Shown here piece after piece: positions 7,308 to 14,506 of a DNA stretch of 64,000 nt (position 1 is its first letter; the number at the start of each line of letters is the position of its first letter). The notes under the pieces were generated by a model, which ran no database searches, was not told the origin of the DNA, and saw only the letters and a list, made by a program, of their open reading frames with translations. Source of the DNA: Achromobacter sp. RTa (lineage in GTDB: Bacteria; Pseudomonadota; Gammaproteobacteria; Burkholderiales; Burkholderiaceae_B); assembly GCF_000757485.1 (NCBI RefSeq), contig NZ_JPYO01000029.1:101512-165511 (forward strand). Direction: 5' to 3'. The position numbers and the translations under genes were made by a program.

Positions 7308-7767
7308 AAGGAACCACGCCGAGGCGGTCCTTGATGTCCTCTACGGCGTGACGTTCAACGACATGAACGAGCGCTTTTATCGGCGAATCGATAGTGTCTT
7401 TTCGTTGATCAACATGGTCGGCGGCTCGGCAGCAGTGGCGGCGGTCGCAGGCGGCCGGGGGGTGATTGCCGGAGTAATCGGCGGCGTAATCGCTGCCGCG
7501 GCATACCTCGAGCGAGAGATCCGACCCGCGCAAAAGGCTGTCCGTTGCGCTGTCCAACGAGAGAAATTCGGTGACTTGGCCGCGCGGGCCCCTGAGATGA
7601 CTTTGGCCGAGATCGACCGCGAATTGCGGCGCCTTCAGGCGAATGGCCCTGACACGATCACCGCGCTGGCTATCCCAGCCCACAATGCCAATCTGCGCAC
7701 GAACGGATTTGACGATTGGGTGGTCGACGTTCCATTCCTTGGCCGATTGGCCTGCTGGATTGCCTAA
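7276..7767 (+). CDS. SLATT-like two-helix membrane protein (possible lysogenic conversion factor)
   Basis: A 163-residue protein. An N-terminal helical stretch (NDMNERFYRRIDSVFSLINM) leads into two adjacent hydrophobic segments at about residues 38-77 (GGSAAVAAVAGG, IAGVIGGVIAAAAYL). A charged helical C-terminal part follows (EREIRPAQKAV, LAEIDRELRRLQ). This layout resembles SLATT-type proteins, linked to bacterial conflict systems; the resemblance is from memory. AAAGGA lies about 6 nt before the ATG. It is on the plus strand inside the leftward arm next to the immunity region, a common position for superinfection-exclusion genes. Confidence 0.6.
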   Translation: MTTKQAITTVERNHAEAVLDVLYGVTFNDMNERFYRRIDSVFSLINMVGGSAAVAAVAGGRGVIAGVIGGVIAAAAYLEREIRPAQKAVRCAVQREKFGDLAARAPEMTLAEIDRELRRLQANGPDTITALAIPAHNANLRTNGFDDWVVDVPFLGRLACWIA

Positions 7768-7895
7768 CGTACGGCGCACGCGCCTCCCGAACGGGCGGCA
7801 TACTCGATGTCGAGGTGCGAGCAACACGCCGACCTCTTCCGCACGGCCGATAAGCGTGGCATCGACGCTAAACATGCGGGCGCCCCCCCCCGGGA

Positions 7896-8105
7896 TCACG
7901 ATGTTTGATCCCGAAGCATGGACAGCAGTGCCACGCCCGTCGCATATGAGGGCATCCAAGGTCTATCGCTAGGCTTGGCGGCATCCGATATGCACGCGCG
8001 AGACACGCCGAGTTTTCGGGCTATCTCTGCCTGCCGAACTCCTGCGGCGAGGATTGCACGCAGTACGGGGCGCATGTCGCTCTCGGGGGTCAAATTTCTT
8101 TCCAT
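7896..8105 (-). CDS. Cro-like HTH repressor
   Basis: A 69-residue protein starting MERNLTPESDMRPVLRAIL. Residues about 22-45 (GVRQAEIARKLGVSRACISDAA) form a clear helix-turn-helix. The ATG at 8105 is preferred over the TTG at 8111. It is transcribed away from the CI-like gene with a 70-bp shared control region, the standard lambdoid cro/cI arrangement. It heads the leftward early arm that includes the replication genes. It presumably represses its own and the opposing promoter. A perfect GGGATCA/TGATCCC inverted repeat lies at its 3' end. Confidence 0.75.
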   Translation of the reverse strand: MERNLTPESDMRPVLRAILAAGVRQAEIARKLGVSRACISDAAKPSDRPWMPSYATGVALLSMLRDQTS

Positions 8106-8175
8106 GCGCAATGTTAGACGTATCTTGCACTAAAATGCAAGCCGCATCTTACATTTGTTAGGATAAATTGACGCC
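8106..8175. promoter_or_regulatory. cro/cI intergenic operator region
   Basis: Seventy base pairs between divergent regulators. Half-sites of the form CTTRCA occur at about 8125-8130, inverted as TGCAAG at 8136-8141, and again at 8148-8153, giving the inverted repeat CTTGCA-N6-TGCAAG. The segment 8113-8128 (GTTAGACGTATCTTGC) is the reverse complement, with two mismatches, of a site at 10746-10761 in the antirepressor promoter. Exact promoter elements for the two genes could not be fixed. Confidence 0.6.
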
Positions 8176-8583
8176 ATGACCACTCTCCCCGATCGCATTA
8201 ACTTCCTGCTCTCCGAGAATCACTGGAGCGCCGCTGAGCTAGCCAGACAGGCTGGCGTAAGTCGCGCGGCCGTCTCCGATTGGCGAAATGGCAGCGTCAA
8301 GACGTTGACAGCGGAAGTCGCGTCCAGATTGGCCGCTGCTTGCAATGTGGACGCGATTTGGGTGGCAACCGGCCGCGGCGAGCCGCGCCAAGGTGATCTG
8401 GATCAAAGAGATGCAGGCGCTCGGACGTCAGGAGAGTGGCCGTTTCAAGCGATCGACCCTGCGCGGTACGCCCAGTTGCCAGACGCCGTCAAAAGAATGA
8501 TTGAGGGACGCGCCCTCGCATTAATTGACGAGTGGGAGGCATCTGCACGCGTGAGCACGGCCAAAAAGCCGAAGGCTGCTTGA
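8176..8583 (+). CDS. CI-like phage repressor (HTH, no peptidase domain)
   Basis: A 135-residue protein with an N-terminal XRE-type helix-turn-helix (residues about 17-45, WSAAELARQAGVSRAAVSDWRNGSVKTLTAEV) and a C-terminal helical extension (about 90-125). It lacks the S24/LexA-type serine peptidase domain of lambda CI, so RecA-stimulated self-cleavage is unlikely and induction would need another route. The rightward operon offers an antirepressor and a metallopeptidase as candidates. It is divergent from the Cro-like gene and presumably maintains lysogeny. Confidence 0.75.
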   Translation: MTTLPDRINFLLSENHWSAAELARQAGVSRAAVSDWRNGSVKTLTAEVASRLAAACNVDAIWVATGRGEPRQGDLDQRDAGARTSGEWPFQAIDPARYAQLPDAVKRMIEGRALALIDEWEASARVSTAKKPKAA

Positions 8584-8684
8584 TCGGGTTTTTGTTGCCA
8601 GCACCTAACCCGACGGGTCTATGCCGAAACGCCCATCGGCCTGGTGCTGGCTCCTATTCCTTGGGCGGCGCATAGGACAGCGCA

Positions 8685-9425
8685 ATGAAGAGTCAAGCTT
8701 GGGCCAATGATAGCTGTGAGCAAGTCCAGTCTTACTACACGGTGTATCCGGTGCCAACTGCTGCGGCATTGTGGTGCGGCATTCCTGCCGGCGAAGTGCA
8801 GGAACATCTACAAATTGCAGAACAGGTCCATCGCGCAGTCTTCAGACACCCCTACATTCCTTGTCTCGAGCCGAGGTGCCGAGCGATCCACGAAGCTATT
8901 GAACAAGGCATTCTGTTGGTAAGCAGGGAAAGCGGCAAAGCCTTCGACGGCTCAACGCAGCACGTTGCCCCAGAACGTCGCCATGTCTCCCGCAATGACT
9001 TGAAGGAATGGATTTCGCGAGAATTCCCAGCCGACAAGCCAAAGTTCTTGTTTGATGAAATCGAGCGCACGACTCATACGGCTATCAACGCGGACAGCTT
9101 TAGGGCGCTGCAGGCCGAACGTGATGCACTGAAGGCACGGATTGAAAAAGCTGAAACAGCGTGGAAGGAACAGGCCGCACCTGCGATCAAGGAGCTAGAA
9201 GCCTTGAAAAAGAACACCTCCCAATTGGCGACAACCGAGAGGAATACTCTACTCATCATCATCGCCGCACTCTGCAAGTATTCTGAAATCGACCTCAACG
9301 AACGAGGCGCGACCACCAATGTCGCGCAACGGACAGACGATATCGGAGCACCAGTTTCGGATGACACGGTGCGAAAGGTCTTAGGTCAGATCCCAGATGC
9401 CTTAGCGACTAGGAAGAGAGCATGA
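8685..9425 (+). CDS. Cargo protein with C-terminal domain shared with the next gene
   Basis: A 246-residue protein of unknown function. The N-terminal two thirds include CGIPAGEVQEHL near 30-42 and a segment ending LKEWISREFPADKPKFLFDE. A coiled-coil-like helix follows (about 140-180, FRALQAERDALKARIEKAE). The C terminus (about 185-243: TTERNTLLIIIAALC ... VSDDTVRKVLGQIPDAL) is the same domain type as the C terminus of 9422-10270. AGGAC precedes the ATG. Its stop overlaps the next start as ATGA, so the pair is co-translated. It follows the CI-like repressor, where phages often carry lysogenic conversion or defence genes. No enzymatic motif was identified. Confidence 0.6.
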   Translation: MKSQAWANDSCEQVQSYYTVYPVPTAAALWCGIPAGEVQEHLQIAEQVHRAVFRHPYIPCLEPRCRAIHEAIEQGILLVSRESGKAFDGSTQHVAPERRHVSRNDLKEWISREFPADKPKFLFDEIERTTHTAINADSFRALQAERDALKARIEKAETAWKEQAAPAIKELEALKKNTSQLATTERNTLLIIIAALCKYSEIDLNERGATTNVAQRTDDIGAPVSDDTVRKVLGQIPDALATRKRA

Positions 9426-10270
9426 GCAAGCTGTTCACCTTGAAGCAATGGGTGACACTGGCCGACGCTGCCAAGTACCTTTCCGTATCCTTTGGTGAGC
9501 ACGTCACCGAAGCCGACGTAATTCAATTGGCCCTGGACGGTCATCTACGGCTATCGATTCGCCTGCTGGCAAGCTACTTATACGCACGCCGTTGGTACAA
9601 AAAACCGGCAAGTGAAATCGAATATGAAGAAGTCGAATACCAACTGAATGAAGGGGCTTCCACGGGACAATCCGTGTTTACGAGGCGGGAGCCGGTGGAT
9701 GGTGAGGTAATACACCTTCCCGAGTTTTGCGGGGAGGGAGAGATGCTGCAATTGGGAATGAGCGCAATTGGCTACGCCCGAGACCAGCCGGGACGTGAAA
9801 TAGCGGACCTGCCCGCTACTCGCTATTCACGCGTGTTCCTATTGCAATGCCTGGACGAATTTAGCAGGCCTTCGGAATCTGCCCAATACGATACAGGTAG
9901 GTTGCTCATTCAGGAAGATAGCGGCGATCTCTGGCAGATTGAATCGTATGACGACTGTCTGACGGAGGACATTGAGCTCGCGGTACGAACGACAGCATTG
10001 CGAGGCCTTGAGCAATCATTGACTTCCGCCCCAAAGGCGAAAGAGGATGATCAACTATCTACACGCGAGAAAAACACCCTCCTAAAGATCATCGCAGGAC
10101 TCACGGCGGCGAACTACAAGTCCTATACAGGCGAGAAAAGGACGGCCACGGTTGCAGAATTGCTGCGGGATTTCCAGACCGTAGGCATAGATGATGTGAA
10201 AGAAGACACAATACGCAAGCGGCTACAGGAAGCCGCGGAGTATCTTCCAAAAAAAGCTGAAAAATCATAG
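9422..10270 (+). CDS. Cargo protein with excisionase-like N terminus and shared C-terminal domain
   Basis: A 282-residue protein. The N terminus (LFTLKQWVTLADAAKYLSVS, then VTEADVIQLALDGHLRLSI) has the look of a MerR/excisionase-type winged helix and matches, from memory, hypothetical proteins widespread in proteobacteria. A variable middle region follows. The C-terminal domain (about 218-280: STREKNTLLKIIAGLTA ... VKEDTIRKRLQEAAEYLP) is homologous to that of the upstream partner. Start and upstream stop overlap by 4 nt (ATGA). Codon use is less GC-biased than in the core chromosome. Function unknown; a two-protein system is inferred from the coupling and shared domain. Confidence 0.65.
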   Translation: MSKLFTLKQWVTLADAAKYLSVSFGEHVTEADVIQLALDGHLRLSIRLLASYLYARRWYKKPASEIEYEEVEYQLNEGASTGQSVFTRREPVDGEVIHLPEFCGEGEMLQLGMSAIGYARDQPGREIADLPATRYSRVFLLQCLDEFSRPSESAQYDTGRLLIQEDSGDLWQIESYDDCLTEDIELAVRTTALRGLEQSLTSAPKAKEDDQLSTREKNTLLKIIAGLTAANYKSYTGEKRTATVAELLRDFQTVGIDDVKEDTIRKRLQEAAEYLPKKAEKS

Positions 10271-10371
10271 ATCAGCACCCGAATTAGGTTTTGCCCAACC
10301 CGAGTTAGGCCCAGAACGCTCCCTCGATCGCCAGACTGCACCTGTATTCACCTCGCAGGAGTGCAGCAGCG

Positions 10372-10659
10372 ATGCAAGCCGCCATTCTCAAATCGGGTCG
10401 CACCGCCCCGTATAGCAAATCGGTACATACCGCTAAAACCCATAGCGCCGCACTGGCTGCCACGGGCCGTATGCGTCTGTCGGTCGTATCGGCAGTCCAC
10501 GGTGTAGCCAAGTCCACGATTCAGATCTGGATTGCGCAAGACCGTTCCCCCGAGCCCGTCGCAAACTATCCTCGCGTCCAGAGCATGACTCGTGGACGAT
10601 GCGCGGCCCTAGCTGATCGCCCCTGGCGCGCCGCGTACCAGAAAGACGACGGGCGCTAA
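10372..10659 (+). CDS. Possible small HTH-like protein
   Basis: A 95-residue frame starting MQAAILKSGRTAPYSKS. Residues about 33-55 (RMRLSVVSAVHGVAKSTIQIWIAQ) could be a helix-turn-helix. AGGAG is present but 10 nt from the ATG, a little far. The 600-bp gap between 10270 and 10883 otherwise contains only the promoter described below. Coding status is uncertain because composition is neutral and no family is recognised. Confidence 0.35.
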   Translation: MQAAILKSGRTAPYSKSVHTAKTHSAALAATGRMRLSVVSAVHGVAKSTIQIWIAQDRSPEPVANYPRVQSMTRGRCAALADRPWRAAYQKDDGR

Positions 10660-10723
10660 GCCCTGACCTATACGCAACAGTCCGCAGGCGTAGCACAACT
10701 GCCGTCAAAATTGTAAGGCGCAG

Positions 10724-10761
10724 TTGACGATATAAAATGCCAAACGTAAGATACATCTAAC
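10724..10761 (+). promoter_or_regulatory. Promoter and operator of the antirepressor operon
   Basis: TTGACG (10724-10729) and TAAGAT (10747-10752) are separated by 17 bp, a good sigma-70 match. The -10 lies inside GTAAGATACATCTAAC (10746-10761), which matches the reverse complement of 8113-8128 at 14 of 16 positions. CI- or Cro-type repressor binding here would block this promoter. Confidence 0.65.
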
Positions 10762-10882
10762 TTTCGTTGGTACTAGACGTACCAAAAAGTTTGGCCCCGA
10801 CCTGGATTGCAGCCAGGAAGGGGCCATGCGAGCAACCGGCGACACAGTCGCCACCAAAAACCTAAGGCACAGGAGTCACGCC

Positions 10883-11143
10883 ATGCCCCAAACCAAATCG
10901 TTGCTCTCGAGCAATAGTAGCGCACCCACACATGTGATACCAACTGGAGAATGCCCGCCTGCCGCCGAGGGCTTGAACGCCATTGCCATCAAAGCGCAGT
11001 CTCTCCACGCGCTTCTTCAATTCATGGGTCTCGAACGCCAGAGCTTTCAAACCCTGAGCGATTCGCTTCAAGACGCCTACGTCCACCAAGCTAAAGATCT
11101 CGCGCGCGAAATCGCCGCTCTCGCCGAAGGGGTGTCGCAATGA
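10883..11143 (+). CDS. First gene of the rightward operon, unknown function
   Basis: An 86-residue protein starting MPQTKSLLSSNSSAP, with AGGAG 7 nt before the ATG at 10883. An in-frame ATG at 10826 also has a purine-rich stretch upstream and would add 19 residues. The C-terminal half is a long amphipathic helix (LNAIAIKAQSLHALLQFMGL, then LQDAYVHQAKDLAREIAALA). Its stop overlaps the antirepressor start as ATGA (11140-11143). It resembles the short helical proteins often placed before phage antirepressors, but no family is assigned. Confidence 0.6.
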   Translation: MPQTKSLLSSNSSAPTHVIPTGECPPAAEGLNAIAIKAQSLHALLQFMGLERQSFQTLSDSLQDAYVHQAKDLAREIAALAEGVSQ

Positions 11144-11970
11144 ACCACCTCATTCCCGTAGGCACCTGCCAGATCGGTGGACAAGCCGTCCCGACAGCCA
11201 ATGCACGCGACCTGCACTCCTTCCTAGAGGTCGGCAAAGACTTCTCGACTTGGATCAAAGACCGCATCGACCAGTATGCGTTCGTTGAACATCAGGACTT
11301 CGAGGTTTTCACCGAAATCGGGGAAAACCTCCGCGGCGGCCGCCCGATCAAGGAATATGTCCTGACCCTCGACATGGCCAAGGAACTATCCATGGTCGAG
11401 CGCAACGCCAAGGGCAAGCAGGCGCGACAGTACTTCATCGAATGCGAGCGTCGGCTGCACGATCAAACCGGCCATCCTCGCGCCCCCGAAGCAGCTCCCC
11501 GGCTGGTCGGCGAGCTGGCCATCATGGAGTGCTTCACCCGCCTCTTGCGCCCGGCCCCGTCGTCGCAAGTAGCGATGCTGCAGTACATCGGCAAACGCCA
11601 CGCCCTGGACACGTCGTTCTTGCCCGCTTACGTCGTGGACGCTGCGGGCGATGGTCCAGCAGGTAGTTCGATGCCGACGTCATCGTTGACCTCCTTGCTT
11701 AAGGAGCACGGCATCACGACAAACGTGGCCGCGTACAACGCCCTGCTCCGTGACGCTGGCATGATTGAAGAGCGCACACGCGCTAGCCGCTCAACGCCTA
11801 CCAAGACGAAGCACTTCTGGGCGGTTACTGAGAAAGGCCTCGCGTACGGCAAGAACCTGACCAACCCGGCATCGCCGCGCGAGACGCAGCCGCATTGGTA
11901 CGTTGACCGGTTCGCTGAGCTGCATCGCATCGTGACCGGCCGGTTGTTAGGTAAGGGAGGTGCAGCATGA
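11140..11970 (+). CDS. Phage antirepressor (AntA/AntB domain)
   Basis: A 276-residue protein. Residues about 15-100 carry the AntA/AntB antirepressor domain (ANARDLHSFLEVGKDFSTWI, then YVLTLDMAKELSMVERN and ARQYFIECERRL). The C-terminal half (about 180-275: LTSLLKEHGITTNVAAYN ... HFWAVTEKGLAYGKN) resembles the DNA-binding-like C termini of other phage antirepressors. Family members inactivate phage repressors by direct binding. Start and stop both overlap neighbours by 4 nt, so it is tightly coupled in the operon. It is a candidate inducer acting on the CI-like protein encoded at 8176-8583, which lacks a self-cleavage domain. Confidence 0.85.
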   Translation: MNHLIPVGTCQIGGQAVPTANARDLHSFLEVGKDFSTWIKDRIDQYAFVEHQDFEVFTEIGENLRGGRPIKEYVLTLDMAKELSMVERNAKGKQARQYFIECERRLHDQTGHPRAPEAAPRLVGELAIMECFTRLLRPAPSSQVAMLQYIGKRHALDTSFLPAYVVDAAGDGPAGSSMPTSSLTSLLKEHGITTNVAAYNALLRDAGMIEERTRASRSTPTKTKHFWAVTEKGLAYGKNLTNPASPRETQPHWYVDRFAELHRIVTGRLLGKGGAA

Positions 11971-12794
11971 GCAAGCGCACCAACTCGATTCTCAGCATCA
12001 CACCCGTCCTGTACCGTGAGTACGCGGAAATCGCCAAGGCCCACGGCCTCGCGTTGAGATTGTTCGACCAGCCCGCACAGGTGATCGGGCTTAGGTCCGG
12101 ACTGGACGCGTGCGTTATTGACGCCACCTCGGACGCAGTCGTTGGATCGCTCACTGAAGTTGCATCTTTGCTGCTTGCCACAACGATAGACACCAGCCAC
12201 ATCCGCAGTACCGGCAAGACCCGTTTCGAATGTGATGTGTCGCAGCTTACCGACGCTGAGATGTATCGCTTTTGGCTGTTTCACGAAATCGGGCATAGCG
12301 CGGACAACTACTGCTCACTCTCTTTCCGGTTCAGCCCAGCGGCTGACGATACCGAATTCTGCCGCGAAACGTTGCGCCGGATATGGCAAGCGAACGAGAT
12401 ACTTGCTGACCGTTGGGCATGGGCCCAGGTATGCGACCGCCCAATGCCCAAAACCGAATGCGGGCAACGGGGCGAAGAGGCCATCGAAGCCGAACTTGCA
12501 TTCCTCGATGGTGTGACAGGCGGGCGCAGGAACTACACGAAAGGGCAGAAGCCCCACATTGAGCCAGGCCGGTATCGGACTGTCCCGCTACGGATGCTCG
12601 GCCGGCAGGACGCTCATATGTGGGTCGGGCCTGACATCAATCCCAGCGTGAAGCAGCGAGCAATCGACTACGAAGCAAGGGCCCTGGAACGTCCCGCAAA
12701 CCAGTTGCCTGAGAGGCTGCTTATCAACGGCACCACTGGCCGCCCCGCGTTTAGGGCCGGTTCCTGCACCCATGAATTGCGGGAGGCAGCATGA
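11967..12794 (+). CDS. ImmA/IrrE-like zinc metallopeptidase
   Basis: A 275-residue protein. Residues 106-110 read HEIGH, the HExxH zinc site, and NEILADRWAWAQ (about 143-154) supplies the glutamate third ligand in the E-x-x-AD-x-x-A form of ImmA/IrrE-like peptidases. No signal peptide is seen, so it should act in the cytoplasm. In ICEBs1 ImmA cleaves the repressor ImmR, so cleavage of a phage or host repressor is a reasonable hypothesis given the adjacent antirepressor. It overlaps its neighbours by 4 nt on each side. The C-terminal 110 residues are not assigned. Confidence 0.7.
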   Translation: MSKRTNSILSITPVLYREYAEIAKAHGLALRLFDQPAQVIGLRSGLDACVIDATSDAVVGSLTEVASLLLATTIDTSHIRSTGKTRFECDVSQLTDAEMYRFWLFHEIGHSADNYCSLSFRFSPAADDTEFCRETLRRIWQANEILADRWAWAQVCDRPMPKTECGQRGEEAIEAELAFLDGVTGGRRNYTKGQKPHIEPGRYRTVPLRMLGRQDAHMWVGPDINPSVKQRAIDYEARALERPANQLPERLLINGTTGRPAFRAGSCTHELREAA

Positions 12795-12988
12795 GCAACA
12801 TTCCCGCCCCCCAAGATCTAGCTTCGATGGCGTGGGAAATCAAGGCCCTGCTCGACGCGCTGGACGAGCTTATGCCACTCGACAAGGCTGACGGCGTGGC
12901 CCTCCATGCTCTGGCGCAGATAGGTAGCGCCCGCGCCCGCGAGCTTGCCAACCATCTGTCCATCGTGACGGAGGTGCGCCATGCATAA
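12791..12988 (+). CDS. Small helical prophage protein
   Basis: A 65-residue acidic protein (MSNIPAPQDLASMAWEIKAL) predicted almost entirely helical. It has ATGA coupling to the metallopeptidase gene upstream and an 8-nt overlap with the next gene. No motif is recognised; it could be a partner or inhibitor of a neighbouring product. Confidence 0.55.
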   Translation: MSNIPAPQDLASMAWEIKALLDALDELMPLDKADGVALHALAQIGSARARELANHLSIVTEVRHA

Positions 12989-13259
12989 GCCCCGCAACCC
13001 GACCGAACAGCTCGCCGCTGCGGTGCGTGGCCGCGCGCTTTACGTACGCCTGTACGACAAGGCCACGGCCGAGCTGTCCCAGGCGAAGGGCGAGGCGGCA
13101 GCCATGCGCGAGCGCTGCGCAACCCTGGCCAGCGCGCTCGAGATCACCACCAGCATCCTCGAGGCCTCGGCCGATCCTCACCTAAAGGCCAGCGCCAACG
13201 CGGCGCGCAACCTATTGAACACTGCGGGGCGCGCCCCCGTCACGGAGGAGACGAAGTGA
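12981..13259 (+). CDS. Small coiled-coil-like prophage protein
   Basis: A 92-residue protein starting MHKPRNPTEQLAAAVRGRALY. Residues about 25-60 form a continuous charged helix (TAELSQAKGEAAAMRERCA) with coiled-coil character. It overlaps the gene before it by 8 nt and the gene after it by 4 nt (GTGA). Part of the tightly packed rightward operon; function unknown. Confidence 0.55.
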   Translation: MHKPRNPTEQLAAAVRGRALYVRLYDKATAELSQAKGEAAAMRERCATLASALEITTSILEASADPHLKASANAARNLLNTAGRAPVTEETK

Positions 13260-13645
13260 TCACGATCATCGAACTCCTCAACCAAAGGCGCCGCGCACTT
13301 CTGATTCAAGAGCTCGAGCGTCAGTGGCCAGGCTGCGGCGCTCACACGAAGCGCAATCAACTCACCAAGCAGGACGACGTCATGTGGAGTCTGCTACTAC
13401 CCAAGCACGTGGACGCAGAGATACGCGTCTACGTGCGAGGATGGAATGCAGCCATGGACGATGCGCGACGGGTTATCGCGGGAGCCAGCCCACTGGAGGG
13501 CGGCGACATCCCTGTCGCTCCGTCTCAAGCGGCCTACGGTCACACGGCCAATCGCCCACTTGGCCGAAGGGATCCAGCTGCAGCGCGCCGGGCCCGCTCC
13601 TATTTGGAAGCACTGTTCGAAGACGAAGGAGGTAGAGATGCGTGA
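13256..13645 (+). CDS. Hypothetical prophage protein, GTG start
   Basis: A 129-residue protein with a GTG start overlapping the previous stop (GTGA, 13256-13259). It begins with a basic helix (IIELLNQRRRALLIQELERQ) and contains WNAAMDDARRVI near 70. No known domain is seen. Its 3' end overlaps the start of the AlpA-type gene by 8 nt. Confidence 0.55.
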   Translation: MITIIELLNQRRRALLIQELERQWPGCGAHTKRNQLTKQDDVMWSLLLPKHVDAEIRVYVRGWNAAMDDARRVIAGASPLEGGDIPVAPSQAAYGHTANRPLGRRDPAAARRARSYLEALFEDEGGRDA

Positions 13646-13838
13646 GCATGGCGAATCTCTTCTGCCTCTGAGCGCGGTTAAAAGCCGGGTGGGGATGGGC
13701 AAGACCAAGATCTACGAGCAGATCAAGGTTGGCGAATTCCCGGCGTGCATCAAGAACGGGCGCACATCTGTGTGGCTTGAATCGGAGATCGACGAGTGGG
13801 TCTCGCAGACCATCACGCGAACAAGAGGCTCAACGTAG
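13638..13838 (+). CDS. AlpA-family regulator / excisionase-like protein
   Basis: A 66-residue protein. The start at 13638 has a perfect AGGAGG site; longer frames are shadows. It shows the AlpA pattern of a winged helix: LLPLSAVKSRVGMGKTKIYE (recognition helix), the wing GEFPACIKNGRTSVW, and the closing ESEIDEWVSQTI. AlpA/Xis-type proteins act in excision or regulate integrase expression and are usually next to integrase genes, but none is visible here. It is the last gene before the terminator at 13862-13894. Confidence 0.8.
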   Translation: MREHGESLLPLSAVKSRVGMGKTKIYEQIKVGEFPACIKNGRTSVWLESEIDEWVSQTITRTRGST

Positions 13839-13861
13839 GGCACTCACGCTCTGTGCCAACA

Positions 13862-13894
13862 AAAAGGCCACTACGAAGGTGGCTTTGTTTTTTT
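13862..13894 (+). terminator. Terminator of the antirepressor-alpA operon
   Basis: Stem GCCAC/GTGGC (13867-13871 with 13879-13883) followed by a T-rich run including seven consecutive T residues. It closes the eight-gene operon that starts at the 10724 promoter. Confidence 0.75.
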
Positions 13895-14044
13895 AGGAGG
13901 CTAGTAGGCTGGCTGGACCCAGAGGGCCTGTACCAGCACTACCGTCACCCAGATGATGATCCTAACCATGAGGGCTCCAACATCCGGTCTTGATTGACCG
14001 AGTAGTAGATAGACATGGTCATTTGGAGCTACTCGAGTAGGGGC

Positions 14045-14070
14045 AAAAAAATGCCCGCTCTAGGCGGGCT
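14045..14070 (-). terminator. Leftward terminator without an obvious leftward gene
   Basis: Read leftward: GCCCGC, loop CTAGA, GCGGGC, then A and seven T residues. Plus-strand genes lie on both sides, and no supported minus-strand gene occurs before the tRNA-Pro. The surrounding gap 13895-14188 holds nothing else that I can support. Confidence 0.55.
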
Positions 14071-14188
14071 GATGGGGAGGATGGGTGCGCATACTCTTCC
14101 AATAACGCAGAACACTGCGCAGCGGAAGGAGTGGAATGCAAGGAGGGCGAGTCGCGTTGACCGCCCGGCAATTCACAAGGACTCCACC

Positions 14189-14365
14189 ATGGAACTGATC
14201 AAGGCTTCAATTCACACGATGCTGACCGCGTACGGCACTGAGATTGAGTACGCACGGCTGACCTATCGAACCGGGACCGGCATCCTCGGGCAATCTCTGC
14301 TGCTTGGTAGGCTTCGACCCGAGACGCTGCGCCTAGCGCGGGCCGGCTACGAAGCTCCGGGTTGA
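14189..14365 (+). CDS. Small prophage protein, unknown function
   Basis: A 58-residue protein starting MELIKASIHTMLTAYGTEIEYA, chosen because AAGGA lies about 7 nt upstream of the ATG; an upstream in-frame start at 14015 crosses a terminator and is unlikely. Mixed helix and strand, basic C terminus. Followed by a hairpin at 14382-14410. Family not recognised. Confidence 0.45.
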   Translation: MELIKASIHTMLTAYGTEIEYARLTYRTGTGILGQSLLLGRLRPETLRLARAGYEAPG

Positions 14366-14381
14366 GGACGCGAGCAGCAAC

Positions 14382-14410
14382 AAAAGCCACCCGGAGGTGG
14401 CATTCTGTTA
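14382..14410 (+). terminator. Hairpin after the 14189-14365 gene
   Basis: Perfect stem GCCACC/GGTGGC with loop CGGA (14386-14401), preceded by AAAA and followed by ATTCTGTT. The T-run is broken, so termination may be weak. Confidence 0.5.
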
Positions 14411-14427
14411 GGATCTATTTTGGATGA

Positions 14428-14457
14428 TTGATTGTCCCCAGTAGATCAGTGTAGAAT
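14428..14457 (+). promoter_or_regulatory. Predicted promoter of the 14507 gene
   Basis: TTGATT (14428-14433) and TAGAAT (14452-14457) with an 18-bp spacer. Transcription would begin near 14465, about 40 nt before the ATG. Confidence 0.5.
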
Positions 14458-14506
14458 CCTGGATATCTGAACAGCCCCAGGCTGCACCCAGGGCGAAGGA
14501 ACGCCA

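Noticed and set aside
7039..7959. 306-codon minus-strand frame opposite the SLATT-like gene
   Set aside because: It overlaps the well-supported 7276-7767 gene along its length and has no ribosome-binding site or recognisable domain.
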